Positions 10,973 to 23,969 of a DNA stretch of 64,000 bases are shown here, piece after piece. The stretch spans positions 36,498,213 through 36,562,212 of the forward strand of contig OX387185.1 of NCBI GenBank assembly GCA_947561395.2, written 5' to 3'. The position numbers and the translations under genes were made by a program. The notes under the pieces are model-generated. The model was not told the DNA's origin. It did no database searches and saw only the letters and a list, made by a program, of their open reading frames with translations. The stretch's first letter is position 1, and every line of letters begins with the position of its first letter. The DNA is from Buxus sempervirens (lineage: Eukaryota; Streptophyta; Magnoliopsida; Buxales; Buxaceae).

Positions 10973-11432
10973 ATGTCTCGCTTCTCCAACATCTGTTCTT
11001 TGGTTTCACTCTTCTTGTATAAAGGAAGAATAGAGACTGAGCTTCAACCAGAACAGCAGCAGGTGGCACCAGAGGTTGAAGACCAATCCAGTTGTTTGGT
11101 GGAGAATTTTTGCGATTATTTTCCAATGGACACAACTTTATTGGAAGATTTCTTTGGGTTTGAAAATCTGGCAACAGAGTTGTTCAATGATATGAGCTTT
11201 CCGGAGAGCAATTTGCCAAAATTTGGGCGGCAGTTTTATTGATTCTGGTGAAGATTTCGGGTCTTTGTCTTGGACCATGGAAGAGAACTTTCAAGACATC
11301 AGCGATTTGTTTTCCTTAGATGTAGACTTTGTCCAGTTTCACCTTTCTCATGTCTTCATTGTTCATTCTTCTTCCGTTTTCAATGGAAATACAAATTTTG
11401 TCTGTGTTTCTGAAATTATATTATTTTCTTAG
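10973..11432 (+). pseudogene. Frameshifted acidic, transcription-factor-like gene fragment
   Basis: Two overlapping frames (10973-11242 and 11223-11432) join into one acidic, Phe- and Leu-rich sequence if one G in the run at about 11224-11227 is ignored. The joined product would have clusters such as LLEDFFGFENLATELF and SWTMEENFQDISDLF, like the acidic activation regions of plant transcription factors. I do not recognise the family and no DNA-binding domain is present. It is probably a captured or decayed 3' gene fragment. Confidence 0.4.
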
Positions 11433-12303
11433 AGAGTAGTTTGTCCTTTCTAAGCATAATGTATGCCCATCTTTTCTACAAAAAAGAACAAGAAGAATCC
11501 ACATTATTTGTATGTGGGTCAGCATTATCAAGTTCGAATCAAGTTGTAAAGTCGATGGAAGTTTCATAATCAATGGACATTTCATGGCATAGATTGAGTC
11601 TTAAAGCAAAAACATTTAGCTAATGCGACGGCATCATGTGTACCGGGTTTAGGGCGTTGCATCTGCATACGCCCAAAAGATTTAAGAACTTTAAAGAATA
11701 AGACAAGATGCCACCAAGAAACAATCAAGAGTGATGGAGAGTTTGAAAATGTTGGGCGACATAGCTAATAGAAGTAGCACAGAAAATCCAAATAAAGATT
11801 GAAATCTTTATTATTAAGCAGATTTTGGGGTTGTTAAAGCTTTAAACCTACGAAATCAAGGGTACGCAGGTTTTGGGGTTGTTAAAGTAGAATTTTTTTT
11901 TCATTAATGAATCATGCTTGGATTGTTGTGCTGTCCTGTGAAGTGTTGATTGCTGTGCTCTATTGTCGACTATTGCCATTGCCAATTCTTTATTTTAGAT
12001 TAAGCATCCCTTTTCACAAAATTGGATGCTTCTTCTGTAGGTATTGACTGCGACTCACTGAGTATTTGATGAGAAGTATGATACAGTCCTCCTTTCACAA
12101 AAAGTAGTAATGAGATCTGAATCAAATGTTTATCACATGTGCACGTATAGAAATACAAAGATATTTCTTCCTCACTTTCTTCTTTAGCAAGCTAAAGGCA
12201 TTTCCTCCTTGCTTGGGTTGTGCGCATCTTACAAAGAAGCAAGCCATTTGTGCTTCTCATTTAAATCTTAGGCTCAGCAAAACATATTTTGTTATGTCAC
12301 AAT
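11433..12303. other. Noncoding part of E3
   Basis: AT-rich sequence with no recognisable gene. A phrase containing TTTTGGGGTTGTTAAAG occurs twice (about 11824 and 11871). Confidence 0.4.
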
Positions 12304-12388
12304 GCCCGTGCATCGCACGGGCTGCCTACTAGTATCCATGTATGTCAAAAAGAAAACAATCAATACATCAATGAGCTCATCAACATGT

Positions 12389-14611
12389 TCACATCATGAG
12401 TAAAGACATAAGACCCATATTTTCAACATGTTCTTTAAAATGCTTTGTTGCTAACCCCTTCGTTAATGGATCAGCAATCATAAGAGAAGTCTTGATATGT
12501 TCTACAGACACTGTTTGTTTCTATGCTTCCTCCTTCACATTTAGGTATTTAAGCTCTATATGCTTTGCACCATTAGAATACCTGTCATTCTTGGAGAAAA
12601 AGAATGCAGAGGAATTATCACAGTGAATTCTAAGTGGCTTGGCTATAGAATCAACAACTCCAAGCCCTGAAATAAAGTTCCTCAACCATAAAGCATGTAC
12701 TGTGGCTTCAAAGCATGCCACAAATTCAGCCTCCATTGTAGATGAAGCAATGATGGTTTGCTTCATGTTTCTCCATGAAATGGCTCTGCTAGCTAGCAAA
12801 ATAACATATCCAAAATTGGATTTCCTGTTATCTGTGCAACAAGAAAAATCGGAGCCGGAATATCCAATCACCTCAAGATTGGTAGTTCTTCTAAAGATGA
12901 GTAAATGATCCTTAGTTCCTTGCAAATAACGCAGCACCCTCTTTGCAGCTTTCCAATGAGACATTCCTGGGTTACTTTGGTAATGACCAAGCATGCCAAC
13001 TGCAAAGCTAACATCATGTCTTGTACAGATTTGTGCATACATTAAACTTCCCACAGCTGATGCATACGAAATCTTTTCCATCTCTTTACGCTCCCACTCA
13101 TTTTTAGGACACTAAGATATGCTGAACTTATCACCTTTCATTATTGGGGTATCTATAGATGCACAATTCTTCATGCCAAATCTCTCAAGAATTATTTCAA
13201 TATAACTTTTTTGAGACAATCCTAACAGTCCTCTCTTTCGGTCTCGAAAGATTTCAATTCAGATTACGAAGGATGCCTTACCCATATCTTTCATTTCAAA
13301 ATTCTTTGAGAGGAAACTCTTAGTCTCATACAGTAGACCTAGATCACTAATAGCCAACAATATATCGTCTACATATAGGATTAGGAAAATAAACTTGCTT
13401 CCACTGACCTTTAGGTATATACATCGATCAATGATGTTTTCCTTAAATCCAAAGGCAACAATGGTAATATTGAACTTGAGATACCATTGACGGGAAGCTT
13501 GTTTAAGTCCATAGATAGACTTTTTTAGCTTACAGACTAGATGATCTTTTCCCTTTTCAAAGTAGCCTTTCGGCTGCTCCATGTAAACCTCTTCATCCAA
13601 ACTTCCATTCAGATTCACATCCATTTGGTGTAACTCTAAATCATAATGAGCCACCAATGCCATAATGATTCTAAAAGAGTCCTTTTTATAAATAGGAGTA
13701 AAGGTCTCTTTATAATCAATGCCCTCCTTTTGAGTAAAACCTTTGGCCACAAGTCTGGCTTTATATCTTTCGATATTGCCTTTAGAGTCGCGTTGTGTCT
13801 TAGAGACCCACTTACACCCGATTGTTTTTCATCCTTTAGGCAATTCAACTAGATCCCAGACATTGTTTTGATCCATGGATTTCAACTCTTCTTTTATGGC
13901 ATTAATCCATTTATCAGAATCACTTCTTTCCATAATTTGTGAAAACGTTATTGGATCAATACTTGTTCCAATGTCAAATTCATGTTCCTGGAGATACACT
14001 ACAGAGTCAGATGAAATTGCAGGTCTCCGTTCCTGTTGAGATTTGCGTAAGACTACCTATTTTTGTGTCTCCACAGCTTGTTCATTAGTGTTCTCATTAT
14101 GAGATGGATCCTCATTTATTTGTTCCACAATATCATTAGAATGATCAATAAGTGGAACTGTGATCCTTTCTGAAGTTACAGGAATAGGAACATCCACCCG
14201 TACTTCTTCAATGATCACATCTCTCAGTTCTTTACTGCCACTAACTTCACCAAGCTCAAGAAATTTGGCATTTCCAGTTTCTACAATTCTTGGACTATGG
14301 TTGGGACAATAAAACCTATATCCTTTGGATCTTTCTGGGTAACCAATAAAGTACCCACTTGTTGTTCTAGGATCCAATTTCTTTTCCTGTGGATTGTAAA
14401 GCCTTGCTTCAGCTGCGCAACCCCAGACATGCATATGTCTTAAACTAGGTACCCTTTCAGTCCATAACTCAAAAGGAGTTTTTGGAACTGACTTACTAGG
14501 CACACTGTTCAAGATATACAGTGCAATCTTAAGAGCTTCACTCCACAATGATTTGGGTAAAGTAGAGTTACTTACCATGCTTCTAACCATGTCTAATAAG
14601 GTCCTATTGTG
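12389..14611 (-). pseudogene. E4 pol, second half: integrase C-part, reverse transcriptase, RNase H
   Basis: The minus strand reads from [11 protein letters not shown] (end of the integrase core) through an integrase C-terminal region with [12 protein letters not shown], a linker, and the reverse transcriptase with QMDVNLNGSLDEEVYM, SIYGLKQASRQW and the catalytic LYVDDILL. RNase H follows with ASSTMEAEF and ADPLTKGL, and the frame ends at TGA 12391-12389. In-frame stops interrupt it near 14057, 13830, 13257, 13110 and 12521, so no functional polyprotein can be made. The start at 14611 is created by the E5 insertion; the frame continues from 32091. Confidence 0.9.
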
Positions 14612-16784
14612 TGTAAAACCCCGATTTTTCTACATGATTTTTATTGGAAACATAAAACTTAATATGTTGTGTGTATGTAGGGAAACTCGGTGGGAGAGCA
14701 TGCACCGAATCGTGGGTTTTCAAAACTCGTCGAGCGGCAAAGTATGTATAGTAAGTATAAATACTTAAGGAAGTAGAGTCGTAGGTTTCGTTTCACATCC
14801 ATTGAGACTGAAGGAGATTACGGCTGTTGTTCTAGGGTATTGGAGAGAAGCTGACTGGTGGGGTTCTTTGCGAAGAGAGTTAAGAGGAATCAACTGTTGG
14901 ACTTGCGAACAGAGGATTGATTGTGGGCTTTGCTATTCGAGTAGTTGCTGTTGCAAGGATTTGAGCGTGCAAGAGGTAAGTAGCATCGTTTTAATCTCAG
15001 GTTTTTGGGTTTTGTCTATATGATTTAGCCGTATGCATGATCTCGGAGAAAATAACTTTTTGCGTATGTTCTTGGTATAATTTTAGAGGCGAAAATTTTA
15101 GGTTGTTAGATTAAATTCGAATCGTGTCTAATAGTCTTCGGAGAATGGTAGAAGTGTAGAAGAGTCGTTACAGAGGTGAGAAAATGGGTCAGTCATGGAG
15201 ATCTAGAGTTAACAGAGAGTCGAAACTCGTAGGTGGTGTCCGTCGGGTTGGTGCCTACCTAGCGCCAACGAGTTGAGTCAGTGCGAGAATTAGATTTGGT
15301 TCTCGCCAAGCTCGCGCTCATCTCGCGCCGAGTGTTTTAGTTAAGCGCAAGATTGATTCCGTTACTGCCGAGTTCATGCCCATCTCTCGCTAAGCCTATT
15401 TTCGGTTAGCGCGAAGTGTATTTGTGTAACCGAGTTCACGCCGACCTCGCGCCAAGCGCCAGAGGTCAGCGCAAACCCTAAGAATTAGCCGAAATGTGAA
15501 TTTGACCAAATAAAGCTAGATTCTGATATTTTGGGTTTCCAATCTCTTAGCAAATGACCTGATTAGGATCTTAGAACTACTTTTATCTATTCAAACCACC
15601 CTGAGATTATTAAGTTGAATTAGTGATAAATTTTAGGAGTTTCTGAAGTAAATTTTGAAGGGCTATCGGTAGGTTATGTTACTATTCCTGACACTAGGGG
15701 TTCATGTTTCAGTTCTCTCTTTTGATATACATTGTTCTTGATTGAGAAATTATTTAACCTGGTTTTACTTGATTTAAAGTCCTGAACTGTATTTGTAAAA
15801 TTTATCTTGGTGTGAGTAAATGGGTTTTATTACCAATGGTCTTGTGTTCTAGAATTGGAGTAATTACTGAAAGTACATGAGGTAATATTCTGGTCCGGAG
15901 TGAGCTGTGTTGTGTTATGCATGATGATGAGTATTGTTGATTTAATATGATGTCAGAGTTGAGTTTATACGATGGTTTTCTGTTTTGGTTTAGCTTGTCC
16001 TGGATTCATGCTTAAGCTTAGTAATGTGATGGTATTGTTGGTTGGTGTAATTGCATGGCTTTGTGTGTTGCCACGACCGGTGTAGAGCAGCCAGAAACCT
16101 GGGGAGTAGGCCGGCATTGGATGACGAAACCTTGAGTAGGTCGTCATTTCAGAGTTCCGAAACCCTGAGTAGGCCGGAACTGTGTACATGGAGGTGTGGA
16201 GTGTCTACTTGGCATGTTAATTAATCAACTTACCAATAGTCATGACATTGACCATTCGATGTGTTGTCAGTATTGTATTGAAATATGATTGGATAATAAT
16301 GTGGGTTTTGGATTTAAATTTGGAAATTGTCTTGGTTGCTTTAAGCGCACTGGTTATTTATCGATGCATAATTTGAACTGTTGTTAACTATTTTCTGCAT
16401 GCATATGCTACTCGCTGAGATATTCGTATCTCACTCTGTTGTTTTTGTTTTGTTTTCAGATACTCGAGGTGAGGCGACTACTGGGGTAGATCCGACTGAG
16501 ACATATAGGGAGGAAGATTACTACTATATTCCATAGACTTGTAGGTTATTTTGAATTGGACTTTGGTTTATTTAAATGTTGGAAGTGTAATAAAATAGTT
16601 CGAGGTTGAATCATTTGATTTTAATAAAGTTGAATATTGAATTCTTAGATGAAAAATGTTTGTGCACTCTGATATGGTTTAGTTTAGGTGATTATCCAGC
16701 GATCACAATTATTTAAGATCCTTACTTAACACTCTGTGAGACGTGTTATACCTTTATTGAACAACACAGATCCGGGGCATTACA
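14612..16784 (+). repeat. 5' LTR of E5
   Basis: It starts TGTAAAACCCCGATTTTTC and ends AGATCCGGGGCATTACA, 2173 bp. A TATA-like TATAAATAC is at 14756-14764. GC-rich words CTCGCGC, CGCGCC, AGCGCAA and GCGCCAA cluster at 15240-15475, downstream of the TATA. A three-unit tandem repeat of 32-33 bp (GAAACC...GAGTAGG) spans 16092-16190. Confidence 0.88.
16092..16190 (+). repeat. Three 32-33 bp tandem units in the E5 LTR
   Basis: Units begin with GAAACC at 16094, 16126 and 16159, each followed by GAGTAGG(C/T)CG. The related LTR E7 has a 23-bp tandem repeat at a comparable place (36514-36628) with unrelated sequence. Confidence 0.7.
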
Positions 16785-16788
16785 GAGA

Positions 16789-16799
16789 TGGTATTAGAG
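16789..16799 (+). other. Primer-binding site of E5
   Basis: TGGTATTAGAG starts four bases after the LTR. The standard tRNA-iMet site in plant LTR elements is TGGTATCAGAGC, so this matches with one change. Confidence 0.75.
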
Positions 16800-16937
16800 A
16801 CTAAATCTGGAATTAGAAGTTCCTAGGTAGTATGACCTTAAGAAACCCTGGGGAAACATTGTGTGTACGCTAGATAGAACCATGAGGATTAGAAGAGAGT
16901 TCCTAACTAATGTGGTGTTTTATGTTTACAGGTATAC

Positions 16938-17819
16938 ATGGCTGGTAGAGGCAGACGAACGAGGGTCGTAGAATATCCAGAGGAGGATATCCCGCAGGAA
17001 CAGCCATTTGCACCACCACGAGGTGCTTCACTGCCAGTGGAGGATATTTGAACTGATGTTGGCTCACTTACATACCTCCTTGCGATTGAAAGGGAGGAGA
17101 GGATGAGTCAAACTGGGAATGGAAATGGCCATTGGAATGGTCATGGAGCTGTAGTGGATTAGTAGCGGATGGGAGAAGAGTTGTCCTTGAGGGACATCGA
17201 CCAATTCAGGAAGTTGACTACCCCGCCTTTTCATGGAGTTCCAGATCCGTTGGAGGCGGAGAGCTGGGTGGCCAGGGTTGAGCGCATGTTTGACACTATG
17301 GACTGTCCGGAGGACCGGAAGGTGAGGTTGGCTACCTTTACCTTAGAGGGCGAGGCTCAGCACTGATGGCAGTCATTGCGGAGGCGGGCTGTAGAGGGGA
17401 TGCAGATGATTTGGGACCGATTCAGGCAAGTCTTCTACGAGCAGTACTTCTCTGCAGAGGTGAGGTTGCAGAAGGAGAGAGAGTTCATGGACATATTTCA
17501 GGGCTCACTGACCGTGGCGCAGTACGAGGCTCGGTTCACAGTTCTTTCTCGATTTGCTCACCATATCGTACATGATGAGTAGAGACGCACTCAGCATTTC
17601 GAGAGAGGGTTGAGGGCAGATATTAGGCACATGGTCTCAGTGTTGATGTGCACTGAGTATTCTGATTTGGTGGGAGAGCATTGCGTGTTGAGAGAGAGAT
17701 TCGAGACTCAGGGGCTGAGCAGAGCAGGGTGAGAGTGTAGCCGAGTGTTGTAGAGCCACGGAGGGTCCCGGATAGGGACAAGAGGCCGATGATTGATTAT
17801 GGACAGAGGGACAGGAGAG
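16938..17819 (+). pseudogene. E5 gag, broken by stops and by insertion of E6
   Basis: From the ATG at 16938 the frame opens with MAGRGRRTRVVEY and is stopped within about 40 codons, with more stops downstream. Pieces at 17169-17366 and 17376-17582 match the retrotransposon gag domain (TPPFHGVPDPLEAESW, then LEGEAQH followed by a stop where Trp is expected, then F-x-G-x-LTVAQYEARF). The reading resumes on the far side of E6 at 31522, where GGCFSCGR is the start of a CCHC zinc knuckle. E6 therefore landed just before the knuckle. Capsid function is lost. Confidence 0.85.
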
Positions 17820-19108
17820 TGTGCGCACCTCGCGCGCGGAAAAGTGGGTTATATGTCTTTTATGGAGTCGCCACTACCTGAAATGGTGCAGGTAGACACC
17901 TTGTTGACTTTTGGTCTGAACCAGTGATTCCGGATAAGTGACCCGATTACAACCCAGGGAAGTCCTTGAACACCCTAGGTTGCCCCATCGAAATGGGTTC
18001 CCTTAAATCAGTTGGATTGTATTTGGGTTTATTTATTATTATTTAATTTTTTTTATCTTTTATCTTTTATATATATTCTTTATTTTTTTATTTTATGATC
18101 ACATGTGTACAAATATTGAAGGAATGAAGGTTGCTATTCTACATCCTATACAAAATATAATACATATAAAAAATATCTAACATAAAGGAATTCAAATCAT
18201 GGAGCAATGTACTTGGTAACTTAAAAAATATATATATTTATTATTTATTTATCTTTTTATTATTTTTTTATTTTATTATTATTTTTTTTTATTTTATCTT
18301 TCTCATATATACAAGGGATTAGAGGAATTAGCATTTTACATTATATATGAAGAAAAAAAAAGGTTTATTAAGATATTCTAATGAAAAAAAATTTCCAATC
18401 ATATTTTATGATAATTTATTTAAATAAAGCATGTGTTGAAAACAAAACTCAATCATTTTTTTTTATTGCTTTCCTTGTGCCTTTTTCTTATTCTTTTTTT
18501 TTTTTATGATAATTTCTTATGCCTTCATATATATATATAGATATATTTTGTTCTTATCTCTAAGGATTTGGATAAGAGAAGAAGTGTTATAAGAAATTAA
18601 TAAAAGTTACAAGAAAAAAATCTGTTTAAAAGAATTAATAAATTTAAAAAATTAAAAATTTTAAATATGTTAGTTAAGCCTATTATCTAAAGAATTAAGA
18701 AAAGAAAAAAAATTCTGGTTAGTAAAGTATATTAATTAAGCATATTATCTAAAGAATTAAGAATAAAAATCTGGTTAGTATTTGTTTAGTATGTGTTTTA
18801 ATCATACAAGAAGAAAAAAAAAAAACAAAACAAATAAAGGCCTAGGGGTTGTTTTAAAAAAAAAAACATTTTAAAGAAAGGGTAAAAAAAAAATAGAATA
18901 ATTTCTGTTTAAACCCCTAACTTTTCAGCTTAACAAATTAACCACAAAAGTTCATCAAATTTTCAAAATTCCACCCCCAAAACCAATCGCTCAACAGAAT
19001 TTTTTTTTTCTTCTTGACTTTCCCATCTTCCAATCTTTCTTCCTTATTGCACTCTAATTCTTATGAATTTACTTTCCAACTCTCAAACAAAAGACAAAAC
19101 AAATTTAA

Positions 19109-19510
19109 GAACAGCCGTTGGTGGCTGTTGGACAGCCACCTGCGGCTGTTCAACTTCCTCTAACCAAGCACTTGTATCTTCTCTAACCAAGCACTTGCAT
19201 CTTCTCTTTCAATTCCCCATCAATCCTACACTCTTTCATTCAATACTTCTCCTTTCATCTTCTCCAATACCTCTCTAATTCCTCCCAACTTTTAAACAAA
19301 AGAAAAAAAATTTAAGAACAACCGTAGGTGGCTGTTGGACAGCCACCTGCGGCTGTTCAACTTCCTAACCAGCTGCTCCTTCACTTTCTCATCCCACCTG
19401 CTCCTTCTTCTTTTTATTTCCTCCAATTCCCAACTTTCAAACCAAAAAAAAAAAAAAAACCATTTAGGAACAGCCGCTGGTGGCTGTCCAACAGCCACCT
19501 GCGGCTGTTC
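19109..19510. repeat. Three near-palindromic 43-bp units in the E6 3' LTR
   Basis: Units at 19109-19151, 19316-19358 and 19468-19510 start GAACAGCCG (or GAACAACCG) and end CGGCTGTTC, with an inner GGTGGCTGT / ACAGCCACC pair, so each folds on itself almost completely. The spacers between them are unrelated pyrimidine-rich sequence. The 5' LTR carries the same three. Confidence 0.85.
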
Positions 19511-20799
19511 CTTTTTTTCTTTTTAACCAGGTGCAGCCTTTCAACAGCATCCAATGATGCTATTGAAACAATTCCCTTCAATTCTACAGCATAAAGAACA
19601 GCCGAAATGAATGATCTTAAAGCTGTTTTTTTTTAACTGTTTTTCTTCACTTAATGAGCTTTAAGAATAACCTGTTTTTTTTTTACATGTTCGGCCTTCC
19701 AACAGCAAGACCATTTCTCCTTTCAATTCTATATTTTAGCTATTGTTTCTTTTATTTAAAAAAAAAACCTTAACTTGAGCAACATGAGAATGAGTAAATA
19801 CCAAATGAAATCAACCACCTCCTCTATTAAAAAACTGAATAGGTTCGGCCATGCATCAAATAATCATGTTTTAGAAAGAAAAAAAAATCCAATTGGCATG
19901 GTTATAATTCCATTCATTAACAATTCAACACAAAGAAATTCAGAGATTCTAACCAAGAATCACTGTTATGTCTTGGCCATAACAGTGATTCAAATTTAAA
20001 ACTTTGGGCATAAGCATGCTTCGGCCATAAAAAAAATTATCATATCATTTTTTATCTATTGGATAATTAAACAACACTAAAAAAATCTGGCCATAACATA
20101 ACAGTGACATGTCTTATACTATTTGACAATCCAACAACATACAAATACTTGATTAAAAATAAACATACAAAAATAGAGGAAAAAAACCTGGTATAGGATT
20201 GATTTCCCGGAAGCTAATGAGCTCAACTCTAGATGTTCTCTCTTTCCTCTTGCACAACCTTCTTCCTCCTTTTTCTCACTTCCCTCTTTGCTTCTTTTTT
20301 AGAACTCTCTTCTTTTGATTTTTGTCTCCTTTTTTGCTCCCAACTTCAAGCCCTTTTATAGAGGTTTCCTACCCCTTCAAATTCTTAACCCCAAACCTTT
20401 CCTCTTCCTCTCTTAAACAAATTAACTCTTCCTCTTCCTCTTCTTAAGCAACTAAACTCTTCCTCTTCCTCTTCTTAAGCAACTAAACTCTTCCTCTTCT
20501 TAAGCAACTAAACTCTTCCCCTTCCTCTCTTAAACACCCTCATTCAATTAGGTTTGGTCAAAGTCCATTTTGTCCCAAATTTTTATTAGGCTTATGTATT
20601 TTTTAAGCTTTGTTTCAATATCTCAAGAGAATATGAGTTGGACCAATTCGTCCAACTCATTTCTCTTTGTTTATTTTTATTATTATTTTTTTAATCTTAA
20701 ACTTTTATTAACTTTGTTATTTATTTGCATAAGAAACCCCATTAGGAAACTTACTTATTTACTAAAACAACCCCACAAAATTTTAATTTGTCATTGGTT

Positions 20800-20837
20800 A
20801 CATGGCAGCTACCATGGCGTACACGTGGCTGCCATGT
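20800..20837. promoter_or_regulatory. Inverted repeat upstream of the TATA box in the E6 3' LTR
   Basis: ACATGGCAGC (20800-20809) and GCTGCCATGT (20828-20837) pair. In the 5' LTR the stem is 13 bp and perfect; here T20810 shortens it. It lies about 440 bases upstream of the TATA on the minus strand. Confidence 0.55.
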
Positions 20838-21087
20838 GGCATCCAATTTCGGTTTTGTAAAAATCCCCAAACTACCCTTTATTTATTTTATTCATAACTT
20901 AGCCGTTTGACATCCGATTTGAGCACGGTTTGGTGCATCAGAATCAGCTCAGAATTCTCTTTATTATGGGCTTGTTATTTCAAAAAGATGGGCCCACTAT
21001 AAAAACCTCGATTTACGTGCCCACATATATGCCGGTTTAAGATATGCTTCTTGGGCAATTTTATAGTGCAAAAATGGGGTGCTGACA

Positions 21088-21103
21088 GCTGCCCCTCTTT
21101 GTC
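21088..21103 (-). other. Polypurine tract of E6
   Basis: On the minus strand GACAAAGAGGGGCAGC directly precedes the 3' LTR start. It matches the tract of E1 and E14 in form. Confidence 0.85.
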
Positions 21104-23969
21104 AGAGTCACCAAGGTGATGAATGACAAAGAATAAAAAGAACCCTATTTTTGCATTTTGCATTTCTGTCGACATAACCGATGAGTCATGTCCTTTAATG
21201 TTTTCAAAGATACGGAAGCGCCGGTGCAAGCTCTGCGTTGCTTTAGCTCACTTCCAAGTTCTAGGAAATTTCCTTGCCATTGGGCGTTTGGAATTGTTCC
21301 CCTTTTTTAGTTTAAGTTGAAAATGATGGATTGGACTTAGATTCACCGACTTGTTTCGGCGTTGATGCAAAAGTGCTTCAACAATGCTCTTTTCTTCTTG
21401 TTTGTTCCATTGACTTTTGAGTTCTTCTTTTATCTTTTCAAATTTATTCACTTTTTTTATCATTTTTTTTATTTTTATTTTTATTATTATTTTTATTTTC
21501 AGATTTATTCACTTTTTAAGTTTGAAATTCTTTATCCCCCATGTAGGTGCACTACCCCCTAACTCTATTTGGCTAAGAGTCACTGCTGCCCAGCTCACCG
21601 AGGAAATCCGAATCCTGGTTCAAATCCTATGATACAAAAGTGGAAAAATGAAAATTACATGAGGGCCTTCTCTGTCCTTTAAATCTTCAAAACATGTCTT
21701 TTCCTCTTGTTCTTGAGCTTGCCTGAGCTTTATTGTCCTTGATGATTCTCCACTGGGATTTGTAAGACTCCCTTTTAAAGGAAAATTCTTCTGGGAATTT
21801 TATGAGAGCCTTCTCATCTGTTATTCTGTTTCACCCAGTGTGTCTCTATGTAGAATGGCGCCGTTCTTTCGCCTATCTGAGGTTCTCATGTTCTGACAAT
21901 GTCTCTCTCTTCAATTGGTATTCTTCTTCTGTTGGGTAATCACTTCTTCTTGACAAGGAAAATTCCACTGGGCATTTGTAGAGGAAGGTGTCACCTCTCT
22001 TGCTTTCTTTTCAGCATTCTCTGGTGGGGTCTTGGATGAGAAGCTTGTGTGTCCTTTTGAGTGTACTCATCTTCTTTGTGGCGAATTCCCCTTGTTTGCT
22101 TCTCTTTCCCTTTGCCTGTTTGCTCTCTTTTTTTTTTTAGCTCCAGTATCAAAACCATTTGATTTACCACCTCACATGGCCCTGAAAATTTCTCAAGATA
22201 ATAGTGAGGTATCTGAAATTCAAAATGTAAGCACTTGTGGCTTACTTGGTTATTTTTGTGTGTGAATGCATAGGAATGAAATGAGAACAAAAAAAAACTT
22301 TTTCTTAGAAACTTTGTGCAAGTGCTTAAAAGGGAAAGGCAAGACCAATGACCATGGCAAATTGCCTTATTAGCTTGAGGTGTTTTGAGACACTGACAAC
22401 CTTTCTCATGAATTTCTTGACTTGTGCCGTCATTGACTCTCGGAGGTTCTACAAAGGCTTAAAATGAGGATCATCTCAAGGAGTGCTTTCCCAGCCCCAA
22501 TTCTAATTTTTCTCACTTTGATCCTTTCAAGATTTTGCAATTGAAGGCTTTCCCTTTCTTTTTCTCCCCGAGGTTAGTGCCTGCCCCAGTTTAAGGGTTT
22601 AAACTGACTTTCATGCATCATGCCCTTTAGATCTAAGAGGTCTTTAAAATAGGACGAAACATTGGCTGAGTTTTAAGTCTAAGAAATGATGGGATATAAA
22701 TCTCAAGTTCTTGTGTTTCTTAGGTTAACGGTTTGTGTCTTGCTAAAGCTGATTCTTCTTTTGAATTCCTTCATCGCCGATCTACATAGATCCAAATGTC
22801 ACATTTTCTGCAATCAAAAAGGGCTTTCTCATAGGATGAAACGAAGTCTGAGGTCTTGGTTTTTGAAAGAAAGGGAAGATGGCTCAAAGTTTTACAAATG
22901 GGTTGAGTCATGTTTTGAACCTTTTCTTGACTGCTTGGGCCTTGTCAATGCCTTTTCATTTTCTTTCATTTTCTTTTTGGGTCTTTTGCAACCTTCGCCT
23001 TTTCTTTGCCCTTTTCTTTCATTTGCTTTGGGTGTCCGCCTTGATTCGTATGCCCTAGTGTGCTTTCTGTTTTCTTTTTGCTTCATTTTTGCACATCCAT
23101 GTTTTTTTTTCTTTTTCTTCTTTCATACCAAGCACTATGTTTAGGGCTCATGACTCAATGGGTTAAAAAAAAAATTAGGCTCAACTGATTTGACTAGGGA
23201 TTTTGTTTTGAAGACTTGATAGATAAGCAAGGATGGCCTTTCATCATTTTGCAGAAGTTGTGACAACTTGGTTTAGGTATTTGATGCAAATTTAGTTCAG
23301 GAATAGTTTGCTTCCTTTTGTTCTTATTCTTTTTGGCTCTGCCCCAGTGTGGGGTGGCTAGACACAATACAGGTATTTGAATAACACTAACAAGCCCAAA
23401 GTGTTTGACTAGCGACTATTGATTCAGGATGCAGAAGGATGGCCTCTCATCCTTTCTCAAAGACATGATGCAAAAGTCAGCCTTGACCCTTAGCTGGTTT
23501 AGGCACTTTTTCTTTTTTTTTCTTTTCCTCTCTTTGCTCTCAGGGCTCGCTCTAGCCCAATGTAAAGATAGGTGTGGAAGGAAAATCAGGGTCTGGATCA
23601 GGAAAGGATGGCCACTGGCTCAGTAAAGGTTCTCATGGGAGCACTATCTTGCACCCAGCTGAAGACACCTTTGAGCAACTTGGCATCTTTCCATGATCAT
23701 GGTCATGCCAAAAAGGTAGTGGTCTCAGAGCGATGTCATCATCGACCAAACACTTGCCAATTTTTTTCTTTTCTTATTTATTTATTTTTTTAAAAAGTTT
23801 TTAAAGTTTGCATGAAAGTAAAGGTATGCAAAAACACTTACAAAATGACTGATCTCGCTCGAGATGGTCGGTGCAAAAAAAATAAAATTTAACTTAGCCT
23901 TGAAATGGTGGACTTGGAGGAGAACCGTGTCTGAGAGTTGGTTGTGCCTTGCAACCTTGCTTGATTTCT
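21104..23969 (-). other. E6 region between gag and polypurine tract, pol absent
   Basis: No protease, reverse transcriptase or integrase motif is seen in any frame. T-rich stretches alternate with phrases such as GGACGAAACA(T/A)(T/A)GGCT and GCCCCAGT, which also occur in the E14 spacer after pol (62780-63200). This suggests pol was deleted while the 3' spacer stayed. Confidence 0.7.

Larger units (their letters stand above)
10199..12332 (+). mobile_element. E3: probable Helitron, 3' part with captured-gene-like fragments
   Basis: The right end has the Helitron signature: a perfect 8-bp stem GCCCGTGC (12304-12311) / GCACGGGC (12315-12322) with a 3-base loop, then six bases, then CTAG (12329-12332) and a T flank. 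Helitrons end in a hairpin plus CTRR and insert between A and T. The 5' TC end was not found; it could lie inside this stretch or left of E2. No Rep/helicase is present, so the element would be non-autonomous. Confidence 0.6.
17820..21087 (-). repeat. 3' LTR of E6
   Basis: It begins TGTCAGCACCCCATTTTTGC on the minus strand (21087) and ends GAGGTGCGCACA (17820), 3268 bp. It has a TATA-like CTATAAAAGG (20352-20361, minus), pyrimidine-rich 30-bp units (20400-20540), three 43-bp palindromic units (19109-19510), long A/T runs, and GAGTCGCCA (17865-17873), the complement of TGGCGACTC. Confidence 0.93.

Noticed and set aside
22686-23144. 152-codon plus-strand frame in E6, considered as an antisense gene like those of E1/E14
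   Set aside because: Phe/Leu-rich low-complexity translation of T-rich DNA, no introns, no similarity to PMD or DUF7745 proteins.
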